64,000 nt of DNA from JBPOFM01 sp051252455. Lineage in GTDB: Bacteria > Bacteroidota > Bacteroidia > Flavobacteriales > Flavobacteriaceae. The notes under the pieces are model-generated. The model worked only from the letters and a program-made list of their open reading frames with translations, ran no database searches and was not told the DNA's origin. Below, one piece after another: positions 15,739 through 24,730 of this stretch. Position 1 is the stretch's first letter; every line of letters begins with the position of its first letter. The DNA is taken from the NCBI GenBank assembly GCA_051252455.1, contig JBPOFM010000001.1, forward strand, positions 806,001 to 870,000. Direction: 5' to 3'. Both the position numbers and the translations under genes were made by a program.

Positions 15739-17181
15739 ATGTTAAAAAGAAAAAAAACCAAAATAGTAGCCACATTGGGGCCAGCCACAAGCTCGAGAGA
15801 AGTTTTAAAAGCGATGATGGAGGAAGGTGTGGACGTCTTCAGGGTGAATTTTTCGCATGCCGATTATAAGGATGTAGAAGAGCGTATTACGATGATTCGT
15901 GATCTTAATGAAGAGTTTGGTTTCAATGCTGCCATTCTTGGTGATTTACAAGGACCAAAACTGCGTGTTGGAGTGATGAAAGGCGAAGTGATAGTTAATC
16001 CAGGCGATGAAATTATTTTTGCTACTGGCAAAAAATTTGAAGGTACAAAGGAACGTGTGTACATGACTTATGACAGATTTCCACAAGATGCTAAGCCAGG
16101 AGAAAAAATCCTTTTGGATGACGGAAAATTGATTTTTGAAGTTGTTTCCACAGATAAAAAATCTGAAGTTAAAGCCAAAGTGATTCAAGGTGGACCTTTA
16201 AAGTCGAAGAAAGGTGTTAACCTCCCTAACACGAATATTTCACAACCAGCGTTGACCGAGAAAGATATTGAAGACGCCATCTTTGCTATCAAGATGAAAG
16301 TGGATTGGATGGCACTATCCTTTGTGCGTCATGCTGAAGATTTGATGCAGTTGGAAGAGTTGATTAAGGAGCATAGCGACCACAAAATTCCAATTATAGC
16401 TAAAATCGAAAAACCAGAAGCTGTTGAAAACATTGACAAGATTGTTGCCTATTGCGACGGTTTGATGGTAGCTCGAGGTGATTTAGGTGTGGAAATTCCT
16501 GCAGAAGAGGTGCCCTTGATTCAAAAACAATTGGTTTTACGTGCCAAACGAGCTAGAATTCCAGTGATTATTGCAACCCAAATGATGGAAACGATGATTA
16601 CGAGTCTAACACCAACGCGTGCAGAGGTAAATGATGTTGCCAATTCGGTAATGGATGGTGCCGATGCGGTAATGTTGTCTGGTGAAACCTCTGTTGGCCA
16701 ATATCCCGTACAGGTAATTCGTCAAATGGCCAATATCATCAAAAGCGTGGAAGACTCACCATTGATTAAAGTCCCACAAATTCCACCTCATATTCGTACC
16801 AAGCGTTATATCACCAAATCGATTTGTTATCATGCCGCACATATGGCGAATGAAATCAATGCGAGGGCGATTTCAACATTGACCAATAGTGGTTATACAG
16901 CCTTTCAAATTTCGGCTTGGCGACCAAGTGCTCATATTTTAGTATTCACCTCTAATAAAAGAATTCTGACACAATTAAGTTTACTTTGGGGTGTGAAGGC
17001 TTTTTTCTATGACAAATTTGTAAGTACAGATGAAACCATAGAAGATGTGAATGCCATTGCCTGTAAGATGGGCTATTTGGAACTTGGTGACATGTTAGTT
17101 AGCCTTGCTGCAATGCCAATTCAGGAAAAAGGCATGGTCAATACTTTAAGGGTTACGGAGATTACAAGCTGTAGTTTCTAA
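15739..17181 (+). CDS. pyk: Pyruvate kinase
   Basis: The 480-residue enzyme makes pyruvate and ATP from phosphoenolpyruvate and ADP at the end of glycolysis. The N-terminus has KTKIVATLGPATSS, the substrate-binding FRVNFSHAD and the KIEKPEAVENIDKI active-site lysine segment. GLMVARGDLGVEIP and IATQMMETM follow (the Mg/K site), and a C-terminal allosteric domain completes the protein. Length and domain set are those of a normal single-chain bacterial enzyme. It lies 4 bp after the IPExxxVDY gene and ends at a strong shared terminator facing the convergent S41 peptidase gene. Confidence 0.97.
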   Translation: MLKRKKTKIVATLGPATSSREVLKAMMEEGVDVFRVNFSHADYKDVEERITMIRDLNEEFGFNAAILGDLQGPKLRVGVMKGEVIVNPGDEIIFATGKKFEGTKERVYMTYDRFPQDAKPGEKILLDDGKLIFEVVSTDKKSEVKAKVIQGGPLKSKKGVNLPNTNISQPALTEKDIEDAIFAIKMKVDWMALSFVRHAEDLMQLEELIKEHSDHKIPIIAKIEKPEAVENIDKIVAYCDGLMVARGDLGVEIPAEEVPLIQKQLVLRAKRARIPVIIATQMMETMITSLTPTRAEVNDVANSVMDGADAVMLSGETSVGQYPVQVIRQMANIIKSVEDSPLIKVPQIPPHIRTKRYITKSICYHAAHMANEINARAISTLTNSGYTAFQISAWRPSAHILVFTSNKRILTQLSLLWGVKAFFYDKFVSTDETIEDVNAIACKMGYLELGDMLVSLAAMPIQEKGMVNTLRVTEITSCSF

Positions 17182-17204
17182 AACTTTACATTACTTATAA
17201 AACA

Positions 17205-17236
17205 GCCTCCAAATCCCCACCGATTTGGAGGCTTTT
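17205..17236. terminator. Bidirectional terminator between pyk and the S41 peptidase gene
   Basis: Arms GCCTCCAAATC (17205-17215) and GATTTGGAGGC (17222-17232) are perfectly paired and followed by TTTT on the plus strand. On the minus strand the hairpin is followed by TGTTTT. It overlaps the last codons of the convergent gene. Confidence 0.85.
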
Positions 17237-18428
17237 ATCTGTCTATGGAATTTAATACTTGATTAATCCAATCCTCTTGAAAATTAAGGTAAACATCTGG
17301 TGAAATTCCGAGGACTTCATAAGGAAGGTACTTCTCGTATTTTGAAGTTGTTAAACCTAACAAGTAATCATTACAAGGTGTTTTGAGGCTAGGTTTGCTA
17401 TAATTGCCATATCCGTAGGCTAGTGCTCCTCTTGTGTTTTCTCCAAAGGTTTTAACTGTTTGCTGATCTTTCAATTTCAGCAAGAATTGTTCACAATCAC
17501 TACCACAATATATGTTTTGAATCACGTATATATTTAAATCTTTTTTGTTCTTTTTGAAAAATTTCTTGAACAAATCAGAAGTTCTCGGACCACCACCGCC
17601 ATTGTTACGTAAGTCGATGATGACGTCTCCGGTTGTAACCTCTTTTTCCAAAGTCTTCAATAGTGCTTTCGCTCTGTTATAATTAGACGTCATACCACTA
17701 AAGTTACCCAATCGAACATAATGCAAGTTGACGTCAAGTTTTTTGTATTGCAATTTTTCATCATCCAAATCATAAGGATTAAAGGTATACTGTTCTTTTT
17801 TATCTTCCTTAATCCATCTTTCGGGAAACAATCGACCTTTTTTATACTCCACATTTATAAAAACAGGACTTTGCACACCATCATAAAATATCCCTTCTAG
17901 TCCTGCTGGGGTTTTTCTAAGCGTAAATTTTGTTTGGCCAATGGTCCATTTTTCATTCGTCGTTTCAAGCAAAATCGCTTGGTATGTGTCTTCTGTCTTT
18001 TTTACAACAGCTACTTTGTATAGATCAAGGAGTGAATAGATACCGGTAAGTTCATCAGTTGTGTCGGATTTGGCTTTAATAATGTAGCCTTCAATGTCGG
18101 ATTCAATTGGAAAAAAGGCGCTGTAATCTATTTCAGTATTCGAATTGGAAATATATAAATGATTATCCTTGACAATTTTCAAATATTTTTGGAGATACCC
18201 CAAACAATTCAATTCAATATTGGAGTCACTCTCAATGGATATTTTAAGTTTTTTTATGAAATCATTAAGGTAGGCGTCGTCTTTTATTTGACTCTTAAAA
18301 CTAGGCGTGTCTTCTGATTCTGCGATTACAAAATCCAAATCTTTGGAGCAGTTGCAAGTGGTGTCTTGAGAAAAGCCGTATTGAACAATAAATAATACTG
18401 TAATTATGGTTAGAATAATCCTCATCAT
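17235..18428 (-). CDS. S41 family peptidase (exported)
   Basis: The 397-residue protein has an N-terminal signal peptide (about 1-20, ending GFSQ) and is likely periplasmic or surface-located. The C-terminal third fits the S41 (tail-specific/tricorn-like) serine peptidase core: VIIDLRNNGGGGPRT, then YCGSDCEQF where the nucleophile Ser is expected, and GENTRGALAYGYG. The first 200 residues have no domain I can name. The lysine of the usual Ser-Lys pair is not obvious, so activity is uncertain. It is 49 bp downstream of dinB on the same strand, with which it may be co-transcribed. The substrate is unknown. Confidence 0.75.
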   Translation of the reverse strand: MMRIILTIITVLFIVQYGFSQDTTCNCSKDLDFVIAESEDTPSFKSQIKDDAYLNDFIKKLKISIESDSNIELNCLGYLQKYLKIVKDNHLYISNSNTEIDYSAFFPIESDIEGYIIKAKSDTTDELTGIYSLLDLYKVAVVKKTEDTYQAILLETTNEKWTIGQTKFTLRKTPAGLEGIFYDGVQSPVFINVEYKKGRLFPERWIKEDKKEQYTFNPYDLDDEKLQYKKLDVNLHYVRLGNFSGMTSNYNRAKALLKTLEKEVTTGDVIIDLRNNGGGGPRTSDLFKKFFKKNKKDLNIYVIQNIYCGSDCEQFLLKLKDQQTVKTFGENTRGALAYGYGNYSKPSLKTPCNDYLLGLTTSKYEKYLPYEVLGISPDVYLNFQEDWINQVLNSIDR

Positions 18429-18477
18429 TAAGTGTTTTTTTAAAGATAGGAATTTTGTCGAATTGTTACAACATTGT

Positions 18478-19587
18478 TCAAAATCCGAATTTCAATTGCA
18501 CACTCACAGTCGTTTCTTTCTCATTGGATTCTAATTTTTTCGAAGCTTCTGTGTTCAAGTTTGACATAGAAATCCCTAATAACCGCACCGAGTTACTCAT
18601 TTTTTCCTGATACAAGAGGTCTTTTGCCGTTTCTAGAATAACACTTTTATCACTGATAAAATAAGGCAAAGTTTTGCTCCTTGTCTGAAGTGTGAAGTCG
18701 CTATATTTAATTTTTAAGGTGACAGTTTTGCCTGCGACCTTGCTTTTTTCAAGTCGTTTGGCTACTTCCTTGGCGATTTTATCCAACTTTTCCATCATGA
18801 AAATTTCCGAAGATAAATTGTCATTAAAAGTACGTTCGGCTGCCAATGATTTACGGATGCGATTAGGCTTTACTTCGCTATGATGAATTCCTCTAACGAG
18901 CTCATAGTAGTAAATCCCGGATTTTCCAAAATTATCTTCAAGATATTCCAACGTTTTGACTTTTAAATCGGTTCCTGTAAAAATGCCCAATTGGTACATT
19001 TTTTCGGCGGTTACTTTTCCGACACCGTAAAATTTCCGAACGTCCAATTGTTCCAAAAAATCCAAAACATCTTCAGGATTCACTGTTTTCTGTCCGTCGG
19101 GTTTGTTATAGTCGCTCGCTATTTTTGCTACAAACTTATTCACAGAAATTCCTGCGGAGGCGGTTAAACCCACTTCGTTAAAAATGCGTTCCCGAATCTC
19201 TTTGGCCAATAATGATGCGCTCGGATTCCCTTTTTTGTTTTCAGTCACATCTAAATAAGCTTCATCAAGCGATAAAGGTTCGACCAAATCGGTGTATTCA
19301 TGGAAGATCTTTCTGATTTTTTTCGAAATCTCATGATACCGATCGAATCGTGGTGGAACAAAAATCAAATCAGGGCAATTCCGTTTTGCCTGAACGCCGC
19401 TCATGGCGCTTCGTACACCATATTTCCGTGCCTCATAACTTGCGGCAGCCACAACTCCACGTTTCTCGCTTCCACCTACGGCAAGCGCTTTACCTTTCAA
19501 TTCAGGATTGTCCATTTGCTCCACCGACGCATAAAATGCATCCATATCTATATGAATAATCTTTCTTATTGGTAAATTGTCTGGCAT
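18478..19587 (-). CDS. dinB: DNA polymerase IV (Y-family)
   Basis: This 369-residue translesion polymerase shows the metal-binding IHIDMDAFYASVEQ (D14, D16) and SLDEAYLDVT (D108, E109). YEARKYGVRSAM and a steric-gate aromatic in DAFY are present. Later come the helix-hairpin-helix region around FYGVGKVTAEKM and a little-finger domain. The last residues, VQLKFGF, resemble a beta-clamp-binding peptide (QLxxF-like), as expected at the C-terminus of Pol IV. It copies damaged templates with low fidelity. No LexA-like operator was recognised in the 112-bp spacer before the divergent gene. Confidence 0.95.
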   Translation of the reverse strand: MPDNLPIRKIIHIDMDAFYASVEQMDNPELKGKALAVGGSEKRGVVAAASYEARKYGVRSAMSGVQAKRNCPDLIFVPPRFDRYHEISKKIRKIFHEYTDLVEPLSLDEAYLDVTENKKGNPSASLLAKEIRERIFNEVGLTASAGISVNKFVAKIASDYNKPDGQKTVNPEDVLDFLEQLDVRKFYGVGKVTAEKMYQLGIFTGTDLKVKTLEYLEDNFGKSGIYYYELVRGIHHSEVKPNRIRKSLAAERTFNDNLSSEIFMMEKLDKIAKEVAKRLEKSKVAGKTVTLKIKYSDFTLQTRSKTLPYFISDKSVILETAKDLLYQEKMSNSVRLLGISMSNLNTEASKKLESNEKETTVSVQLKFGF

Positions 19588-19699
19588 GACGTAAATTTAG
19601 GGATTATATAATTTGTGTTATTCTGGAGAATCCGAAATTTTTCAAATTCCCAGTTTCGGTATCGATATATGAGAATTAATAAACTTAAAACTACAGATC

Positions 19700-20368
19700 A
19701 TGTCTAAATCCGCCATCATTTTAGGTGCAACCGGACTTACAGGAGGGACGCTTTTGAAACAGCTTTTAAACGATGATCGCTACCGACAGATTATAGTGTT
19801 CGGTAGAAATAGTTGCGGGATTGAGCATTCCAAATTGACGGAATATATTGTGGACTTATTTGAGTTGGAGCATTACAAAGACAAATTTAAATCCGACGAG
19901 GTTTTTTGCTGCATCGGAACAACCAAATCCAAAACCTCAAACAAAGACACCTACAAGAAAATTGATTATGGCATTCCGGTCCGTGCGGCATCACTTTGCA
20001 AACTAAATGGCATCCAAACCTTCATGGTGATTTCAGCATTAGGAGCCAAAGTGAAAAGCAAGGTGTTTTATAACCGAATCAAAGGTAAAATGGAAGCTGC
20101 TGTGCTCAAATTCAACATAGAGAACACCTACATTTTGCAGCCTTCGTTAATAACAGGTGATAGAGATGAAAAGCGCTTGGGAGAATCGATTATGAAATTT
20201 GTATTTTCTTTGTTAAAACCAATATTGAAGTTGGGAGAGTTGAAACGTTACAGACCCATTCATCCAGAAACCATATCGAATTGCATGGTGTGGTTAGCAA
20301 ATCATGATTATAAATCAGGACGAATTAAATCTAAAGTAATTCAGGAACTTGGAGATAATATAAAATGA
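19700..20368 (+). CDS. NAD(P)-binding Rossmann-fold protein (atypical SDR / NAD(P)H-binding)
   Basis: The 222-residue protein opens with KSAIILGATGLTGGTLLKQL, whose GATGLTG loop is the dinucleotide-binding motif of atypical short-chain dehydrogenases of the HTATIP2/oxidoreductase type. CCIGTTKSK follows the strand after the cofactor site. Later, FMVISALGA and YNRIKGKMEA carry the spaced Ser, Tyr-like and Lys positions of that group, and YILQPSLITG is typical of the family. It has no signal peptide. Its substrate is unknown. It lies 24 bp before the CYTH gene, suggesting one transcript. Confidence 0.82.
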   Translation: MSKSAIILGATGLTGGTLLKQLLNDDRYRQIIVFGRNSCGIEHSKLTEYIVDLFELEHYKDKFKSDEVFCCIGTTKSKTSNKDTYKKIDYGIPVRAASLCKLNGIQTFMVISALGAKVKSKVFYNRIKGKMEAAVLKFNIENTYILQPSLITGDRDEKRLGESIMKFVFSLLKPILKLGELKRYRPIHPETISNCMVWLANHDYKSGRIKSKVIQELGDNIK

Positions 20369-20392
20369 GACAACACTTTCGTGGCAAGTATA

Positions 20393-20866
20393 ATGATTGA
20401 AATTGAACGTAAATTTTTGGTGACCTCGAATGTTTTCAAGTTGGAAGCTTTCAATAAAACACACATTAGTCAAGGTTATTTGAATTCAAATAAAAAGCGA
20501 GCTGTTAGAATTAGATTGAGAGATAACAAAGGGTTTTTAACCGTAAAAGGACCCTCTTCAAATGACGGTTTGACAAGATTTGAATGGGAAAAAGAACTTT
20601 CTAAAGTAGAGGCGGAAGCGCTTTTAAAATTATGTGAAACAGGTGTCATTGATAAAATTCGTTATGAAGTGAAACTTGGTAGTCATCTCTTTGAAGTAGA
20701 TGAGTTTTTTGGAGACAATCTAGGGTTGATTGTTGCAGAAGTTGAGTTGAATCATGAATCAGAAATTTTTGAAAAACCCCTTTGGCTTGGAATTGAAGTT
20801 ACGGGAGATTCAAAATACTATAATTCAGAATTAAGTAAAAGACCCTTTAAAACTTGGGATTTATAA
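20393..20866 (+). CDS. CYTH domain-containing protein (triphosphate tunnel fold)
   Basis: The protein starts MIEIERKFLV, the ExExK motif that defines the CYTH/triphosphate tunnel metalloenzyme fold. Basic and acidic strands follow (RAVRIRLRDNKGFLTVKG, FEVDEFFGDNLG, IVAEVEL), which line the tunnel. Relatives hydrolyse tripolyphosphate or thiamine triphosphate, or act as class IV adenylyl cyclases; short bacterial single-domain forms are mostly inorganic triphosphatases. A GTG four codons upstream (20381) keeps the frame open, but the ATG at 20393 places ExExK where the family has it, giving 157 residues. It probably shares a transcript with the upstream Rossmann-fold gene. Confidence 0.85.
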   Translation: MIEIERKFLVTSNVFKLEAFNKTHISQGYLNSNKKRAVRIRLRDNKGFLTVKGPSSNDGLTRFEWEKELSKVEAEALLKLCETGVIDKIRYEVKLGSHLFEVDEFFGDNLGLIVAEVELNHESEIFEKPLWLGIEVTGDSKYYNSELSKRPFKTWDL

Positions 20867-20909
20867 ATAAAAAAGAAGCCACTTACAAAGTGGCTTCTTT
20901 TTTATTTAT
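20863..20909. terminator. Long bidirectional terminator between the CYTH and HMA-lipoprotein genes
   Basis: Perfect arms of more than 20 bp surround an ACA loop (20885-20887). The core is GAAGCCACTT/AAGTGGCTTC, flanked by six A on the left and six T on the right, so it works as a terminator in both directions between convergent genes. Confidence 0.88.
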
Positions 20910-20922
20910 ATATTGAACTTGT

Positions 20923-21450
20923 TTATGCTTTCTTCTTGTCAGCACAACAGGCTTTTTTACAATCTGCATCACAAGCTTTCATATCGGCAACTCCTTTTCC
21001 GTCATTCGCCTTGTCTGCGCAACAATCCATTGTACAACCAGGCTTGCATGCATGCGCTTCTTTTTCAGTAGAAAAAGCTTCCACAGTTTTCATGTCTTTT
21101 ACAGAATACATGTCACCCGTTTTTTTAACGGCCTCTTCAAGTGTTTTTGGTGTTACTTTGGCATCGTCATATTCTACCATTGCTATTTCCTTTGTAAAAT
21201 CAACTTTAGCCGATTTCACACCTTCCATTCCAGCAATTTTCTTTTCGATAGTTTTGGCACATCCCATCGCACATGTCATACCCTCAATACCAAATTCGGC
21301 TTTTGCGTAATGTGCATTTGGATCTAATTTAGCTATTTCTTTAGTTGTCTCTGTTTCAACCGTTCTTACTTCTGGCTGCGCTTCATTTTTACACGCAACT
21401 ACAACTAAAGCAATTAGTGCAACAAATAATGTATTTTTAATAGTTTTCAT
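20923..21450 (-). CDS. Heavy-metal-associated domain lipoprotein with Cys-rich tail
   Basis: The 175-residue protein has a lipoprotein signal (hydrophobic run, then VVVACKN, so Cys is the lipidated residue). The heavy-metal-associated (HMA) domain spans about 48-115, with the metal site GMTCAMGCAKTIEK, a variant of GMTCxxC. The last 45 residues are rich in Cys: ACKPGCTMDCC, then ACDADCKKACC, before a Lys-rich end. HMA domains bind Cu(I) or related soft metals; the tail could bind more. The lipid anchor suggests a periplasmic or outer-membrane location. No P-type ATPase or CusABC genes are near, so partner and metal are unknown. A TAGATTTG -7-like box lies just upstream (21473-21480). Confidence 0.85.
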   Translation of the reverse strand: MKTIKNTLFVALIALVVVACKNEAQPEVRTVETETTKEIAKLDPNAHYAKAEFGIEGMTCAMGCAKTIEKKIAGMEGVKSAKVDFTKEIAMVEYDDAKVTPKTLEEAVKKTGDMYSVKDMKTVEAFSTEKEAHACKPGCTMDCCADKANDGKGVADMKACDADCKKACCADKKKA

Positions 21451-21472
21451 AGATTCTAAATTGAATTATGAA

Positions 21473-21480
21473 CAAATCTA
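21473..21480 (-). promoter_or_regulatory. Possible -7 element of the HMA lipoprotein gene
   Basis: TAGATTTG on the minus strand fits TAnnTTTG, 22 nt before the ATG. No -33 element was recognised. Confidence 0.4.
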
Positions 21481-21630
21481 AAAAATAATGCCATTTCTTG
21501 TATCATATTTAACGATTTTTGTGATTTATGGGAGATGGAAGACGGGAGAGAGTCAAAAGATTTTCGTGTAATCTGATAGTTATAGGGATTAGAGTCGATA
21601 TTTACTACCATTTTTATCAAACAATTGTCA

Positions 21631-22515
21631 ATGCAAGAAAATAATATCAATGTCAAATGGATCTATCTTATAATTCTTTCTTTGATCTGGGGCAGCTCTT
21701 TTATTCTCATAAAAAAATCGCTTCTTGGATTAACTCCTTTTCAGTTGGGAGCGCTTCGAACCACAATTACAGGTCTTTTACTCTTTATAGCGGGTTATAG
21801 AACTATTAAAACCATAGAAAGGCATCAGTGGAAATGGTTGGCACTTTCTGGGTTTATCGGCTCTTTTTTTCCTGGGTTTTTGTTTGCCATTGCAGAAACT
21901 GAAATAGACAGTTCGATCACTTCGATTTTGAATTCTTTAACGCCTTTGAGCACATTGCTAATGGGTTTGGCGGTTTTTAAAGTTGCGTCCACCAAGAGAC
22001 AGATGTTGGGTGTGATTATAGGTTTTATTGGAACTGCCTTACTTATTTTTAAAGGTGCAGACCTCAATCCAAAGCAGAATTATATGTTTGCTGGATTTAT
22101 TATTATTTCAACAATTTTGTATGGGCTAAATGTGAATCTCATCAAAACTAAATTGTATAACGTGAAGCCTTTGGCGATTGCAACGTCCAACTATGTCGTC
22201 ATTTTTATACCTGCAGTCATCGTCTTGATTTATTCAGGGTTTTTTAGCGTCACCACATTCGAAAATCCAAACTTTAAGATGTCTTTAGTCTATGTGACTA
22301 TTTTATCAATTTTTGGGACCGCTTTGGCGAAAGTCCTGTTTAATAATTTAATTCAAATAGCAACTCCTGTTTTTGCATCGTCTGTTACCTATTTGATGCC
22401 TATTGTTGCTCTGGTCTGGGGAACTTTGGATGGGGAAGTGTTTACCTTAACACAGGGATTTGCATCCATGATTATTTTGGTAGGTGTTTATCTTTCGCAT
22501 CGCCCTAAACCATAA
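21631..22515 (+). CDS. EamA/DMT family transporter
   Basis: This integral membrane protein of about 294 residues has ten predicted helices in two EamA repeats. The first opens WIYLIILSLIWGSSFILIKKSL, and the second half begins near the FAGFIIISTILYGLNVNLIK helix. The GSSF and GALRT segments are typical of drug/metabolite transporters. Members export metabolites, amino acids or drugs; the substrate cannot be read from sequence. The frame extends two codons upstream to a TTG (21625), but the ATG at 21631 is the more likely start. It has its own terminator and is divergent from the HMA lipoprotein gene. Confidence 0.88.
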   Translation: MQENNINVKWIYLIILSLIWGSSFILIKKSLLGLTPFQLGALRTTITGLLLFIAGYRTIKTIERHQWKWLALSGFIGSFFPGFLFAIAETEIDSSITSILNSLTPLSTLLMGLAVFKVASTKRQMLGVIIGFIGTALLIFKGADLNPKQNYMFAGFIIISTILYGLNVNLIKTKLYNVKPLAIATSNYVVIFIPAVIVLIYSGFFSVTTFENPNFKMSLVYVTILSIFGTALAKVLFNNLIQIATPVFASSVTYLMPIVALVWGTLDGEVFTLTQGFASMIILVGVYLSHRPKP

Positions 22516-22548
22516 AAAAATCCGAAACGATGAAGCTTCGGATTTTTT
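22515..22548 (+). terminator. Rho-independent terminator of the EamA transporter gene
   Basis: Arms AAAAAATCCGAA (22515-22526) and TTCGGATTTTTT (22537-22548) enclose a 10-nt loop directly after the stop codon. Confidence 0.8.
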
Positions 22549-22635
22549 AAAAGAATATTCTTAATAGAGTTCTCGATATATTTTAAAAAAATACTATTCT
22601 GCACTTTTTAAAATTACTTGAACTGACCTAATTTT

Positions 22636-24729
22636 TTATTTAAAATCAGCCTCTGTTACACCTTCATTAACTTTCACGTTTGTGATGTTCATGTTGATGA
22701 CTTGTGGACCAGCTTTGATAGTCATGCTATATGGAAATTGAACTCCGCTAACTTCAGAATAATTGCCATAATCTACAACAGACGTTATAGATTGACCATT
22801 TCCTTCTTGAGTGGATTCTTCTCTAGCCAATAAACCTGTTTTGGTATCATAGTATCTGAATGTATCTTCTCCACCTTCGGTTACCTTTAATTTGTAAACT
22901 TCATTGCCATCGATATCCATGATGCTTTCCAAGTTCAAATTTGCAGCTTCATAATAAAGTTCAGGAAAGATAGCATAGTCACCTTTCTTTTCAGCTATTT
23001 CTTCTGCTGTTAAGTCTTTGCGTTGTCCCATCTGTTCGGCGTAACCTGCTTCTCCATTAAATTTCTGTTTAATAATAGTACCCATTCCTTCTGCTGACAT
23101 TTCAAGAGATTGCATGTTTGGAGCCATTGATTTCATCTCACCTTTCATAGGGAATGGAGCTCCTTCTACAGTGACATTTGCAACACTGTGCGTACTTTTT
23201 ACAGCTTGCATTTTGTCTTTACCACCAACAGCTTTGAAGTAATTATCCATAACTGTTTGCGCAGTTACACCATCCGGTAAAGGTTTAGAAAATACTGGCT
23301 TGTCCACAGGATTTGCATACTTGTCGAAATACATAATAGGAATTCCTGTTTTCTCTAGATTTTCAACAACTTCAGTTCCTTTGCCAACTACAACAATTCT
23401 AGAGTTTTCAGTCTTAAAGTATTTGTTGGCTACGCGTGTGACGTCTTCTGCAGTAACTGCATTGATTTTCTGCAAATAGGTAGCGTAAAAATCTTTAGGT
23501 AAATCGTTCAATTTAATGTTCAACGCATATCGTGCAATGGTTTGTGGGCTTTCTAAAGCCAATACGAAGTCTCCAACATATTTTGCTTTGGCATTACTTA
23601 AGTCTTCAGCAGAAACAGGTTCTGATTTAATACGGTTAATTTCCTGTAACATATTAATGACAGTACTGTCAGTCACCATATTTCTCACTGCCGTACTTGC
23701 CGAGAATTGACCTACGTATTTATCTGAATCCACTCCAGAGCGTGCACCATAGGTATAACCATGCTTCTCACGAAGGTTCATATTCAAATAACTGCTGAAA
23801 CCTCCACCTAAAATTTTATTGGCGATTAAAACTGCGTGGTAATCTGGGTTGTTCATTTTTAAATCCACATTGTGCTTTAAGCTAACGTTCGATTGAACAG
23901 CATTTGGCATATCCACAAAGTTGATTTGTGTGTATTGTGCATTTGCGGCAGCAGCAGGAACAGTCACGTCCACTACTACTGATTTTTTCCACTTACCAAA
24001 AGTCTTTTCGATTTGCGCCTTTACGTCTTTCATGGTCACATCTCCAACCACTACTAAATAAGCGTTGTTTGGGTTGAATTGTTTTTGGTAATAAGCATAG
24101 ACGTCACCATAATTGATATTGTTTACAGTTTCTGTAGTGGTAAACTCACCATATGGATGCTGTACGCCATAAGATAATGCATCGCCAACGCGAGCCGCAG
24201 CTGCATCCACACTTTTTTCTTCAGATTTTAAACCTTCTAAAAGTTTGTCCTTTTCCTTTTGGAATTCTTCTTCAACTAATAGTGGATTCATGGCCGCATC
24301 TGCCATCAATTCCAAAATTCTGTTTGAAAACTTGGTTAAACCAGCGGCATAACCACCAGAAGAACTGAAATTAATATTGGCTCCCATGAAGTCAACTTCA
24401 TCATTGAAATCATCTTTTGAGATGGTTTTAGTTCCATTGCCTAGCATAGCTCCAAGTAAACTTGAAACTCCATGCTTGTCACCATCAAGAACAGGTTTAT
24501 TGTCAATTGTAAGGTTAAAAGCAACTCTTGGTAATTTATGGTTCTCAACAACCATCACCTTCATACCATTTGGAAGTGTGAATTCTTTAGGTGTTTTTAA
24601 ATCAATTTTGGGTGCAGGTCCTGGTTTCGGTGGTTGCGAACGGTCAATTTGTGCTTGTGCACCAAAAGCCATAAAACATACCATTAAGAACGCTGATATA
24701 TAAGTTTTCATATTGTGTATTGTTTTCAT
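22636..24729 (-). CDS. M16 family peptidase-like protein, non-catalytic type, with C-terminal extension
   Basis: This exported protein of about 697 residues has a signal peptide ending GAQAQ and an M16 (insulinase/processing peptidase) fold. The zinc motif HxxEH is missing: the expected site reads GVSSLLGAMLGNGTKT. The substrate-binding part of the second half is intact (NLREKHGYTYGARSG, the R/Y pair). It looks like the beta-like helper of the catalytic M16 protein encoded just upstream (stop and start 1 bp apart). After about residue 480 it carries an extra 200-residue beta-rich domain, like those of lipoprotein-carrier-type folds. Three in-frame ATGs exist (24741, 24729, 24711); 24729 follows the upstream stop without overlap. 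Confidence 0.88.
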   Translation of the reverse strand: MKTIHNMKTYISAFLMVCFMAFGAQAQIDRSQPPKPGPAPKIDLKTPKEFTLPNGMKVMVVENHKLPRVAFNLTIDNKPVLDGDKHGVSSLLGAMLGNGTKTISKDDFNDEVDFMGANINFSSSGGYAAGLTKFSNRILELMADAAMNPLLVEEEFQKEKDKLLEGLKSEEKSVDAAAARVGDALSYGVQHPYGEFTTTETVNNINYGDVYAYYQKQFNPNNAYLVVVGDVTMKDVKAQIEKTFGKWKKSVVVDVTVPAAAANAQYTQINFVDMPNAVQSNVSLKHNVDLKMNNPDYHAVLIANKILGGGFSSYLNMNLREKHGYTYGARSGVDSDKYVGQFSASTAVRNMVTDSTVINMLQEINRIKSEPVSAEDLSNAKAKYVGDFVLALESPQTIARYALNIKLNDLPKDFYATYLQKINAVTAEDVTRVANKYFKTENSRIVVVGKGTEVVENLEKTGIPIMYFDKYANPVDKPVFSKPLPDGVTAQTVMDNYFKAVGGKDKMQAVKSTHSVANVTVEGAPFPMKGEMKSMAPNMQSLEMSAEGMGTIIKQKFNGEAGYAEQMGQRKDLTAEEIAEKKGDYAIFPELYYEAANLNLESIMDIDGNEVYKLKVTEGGEDTFRYYDTKTGLLAREESTQEGNGQSITSVVDYGNYSEVSGVQFPYSMTIKAGPQVINMNITNVKVNEGVTEADFK

Positions 24730-24730
24730 A

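Noticed and set aside
20381..20392. GTG start for the CYTH protein
   Set aside because: The ATG at 20393 places ExExK at the usual start; the extra four residues have no support.
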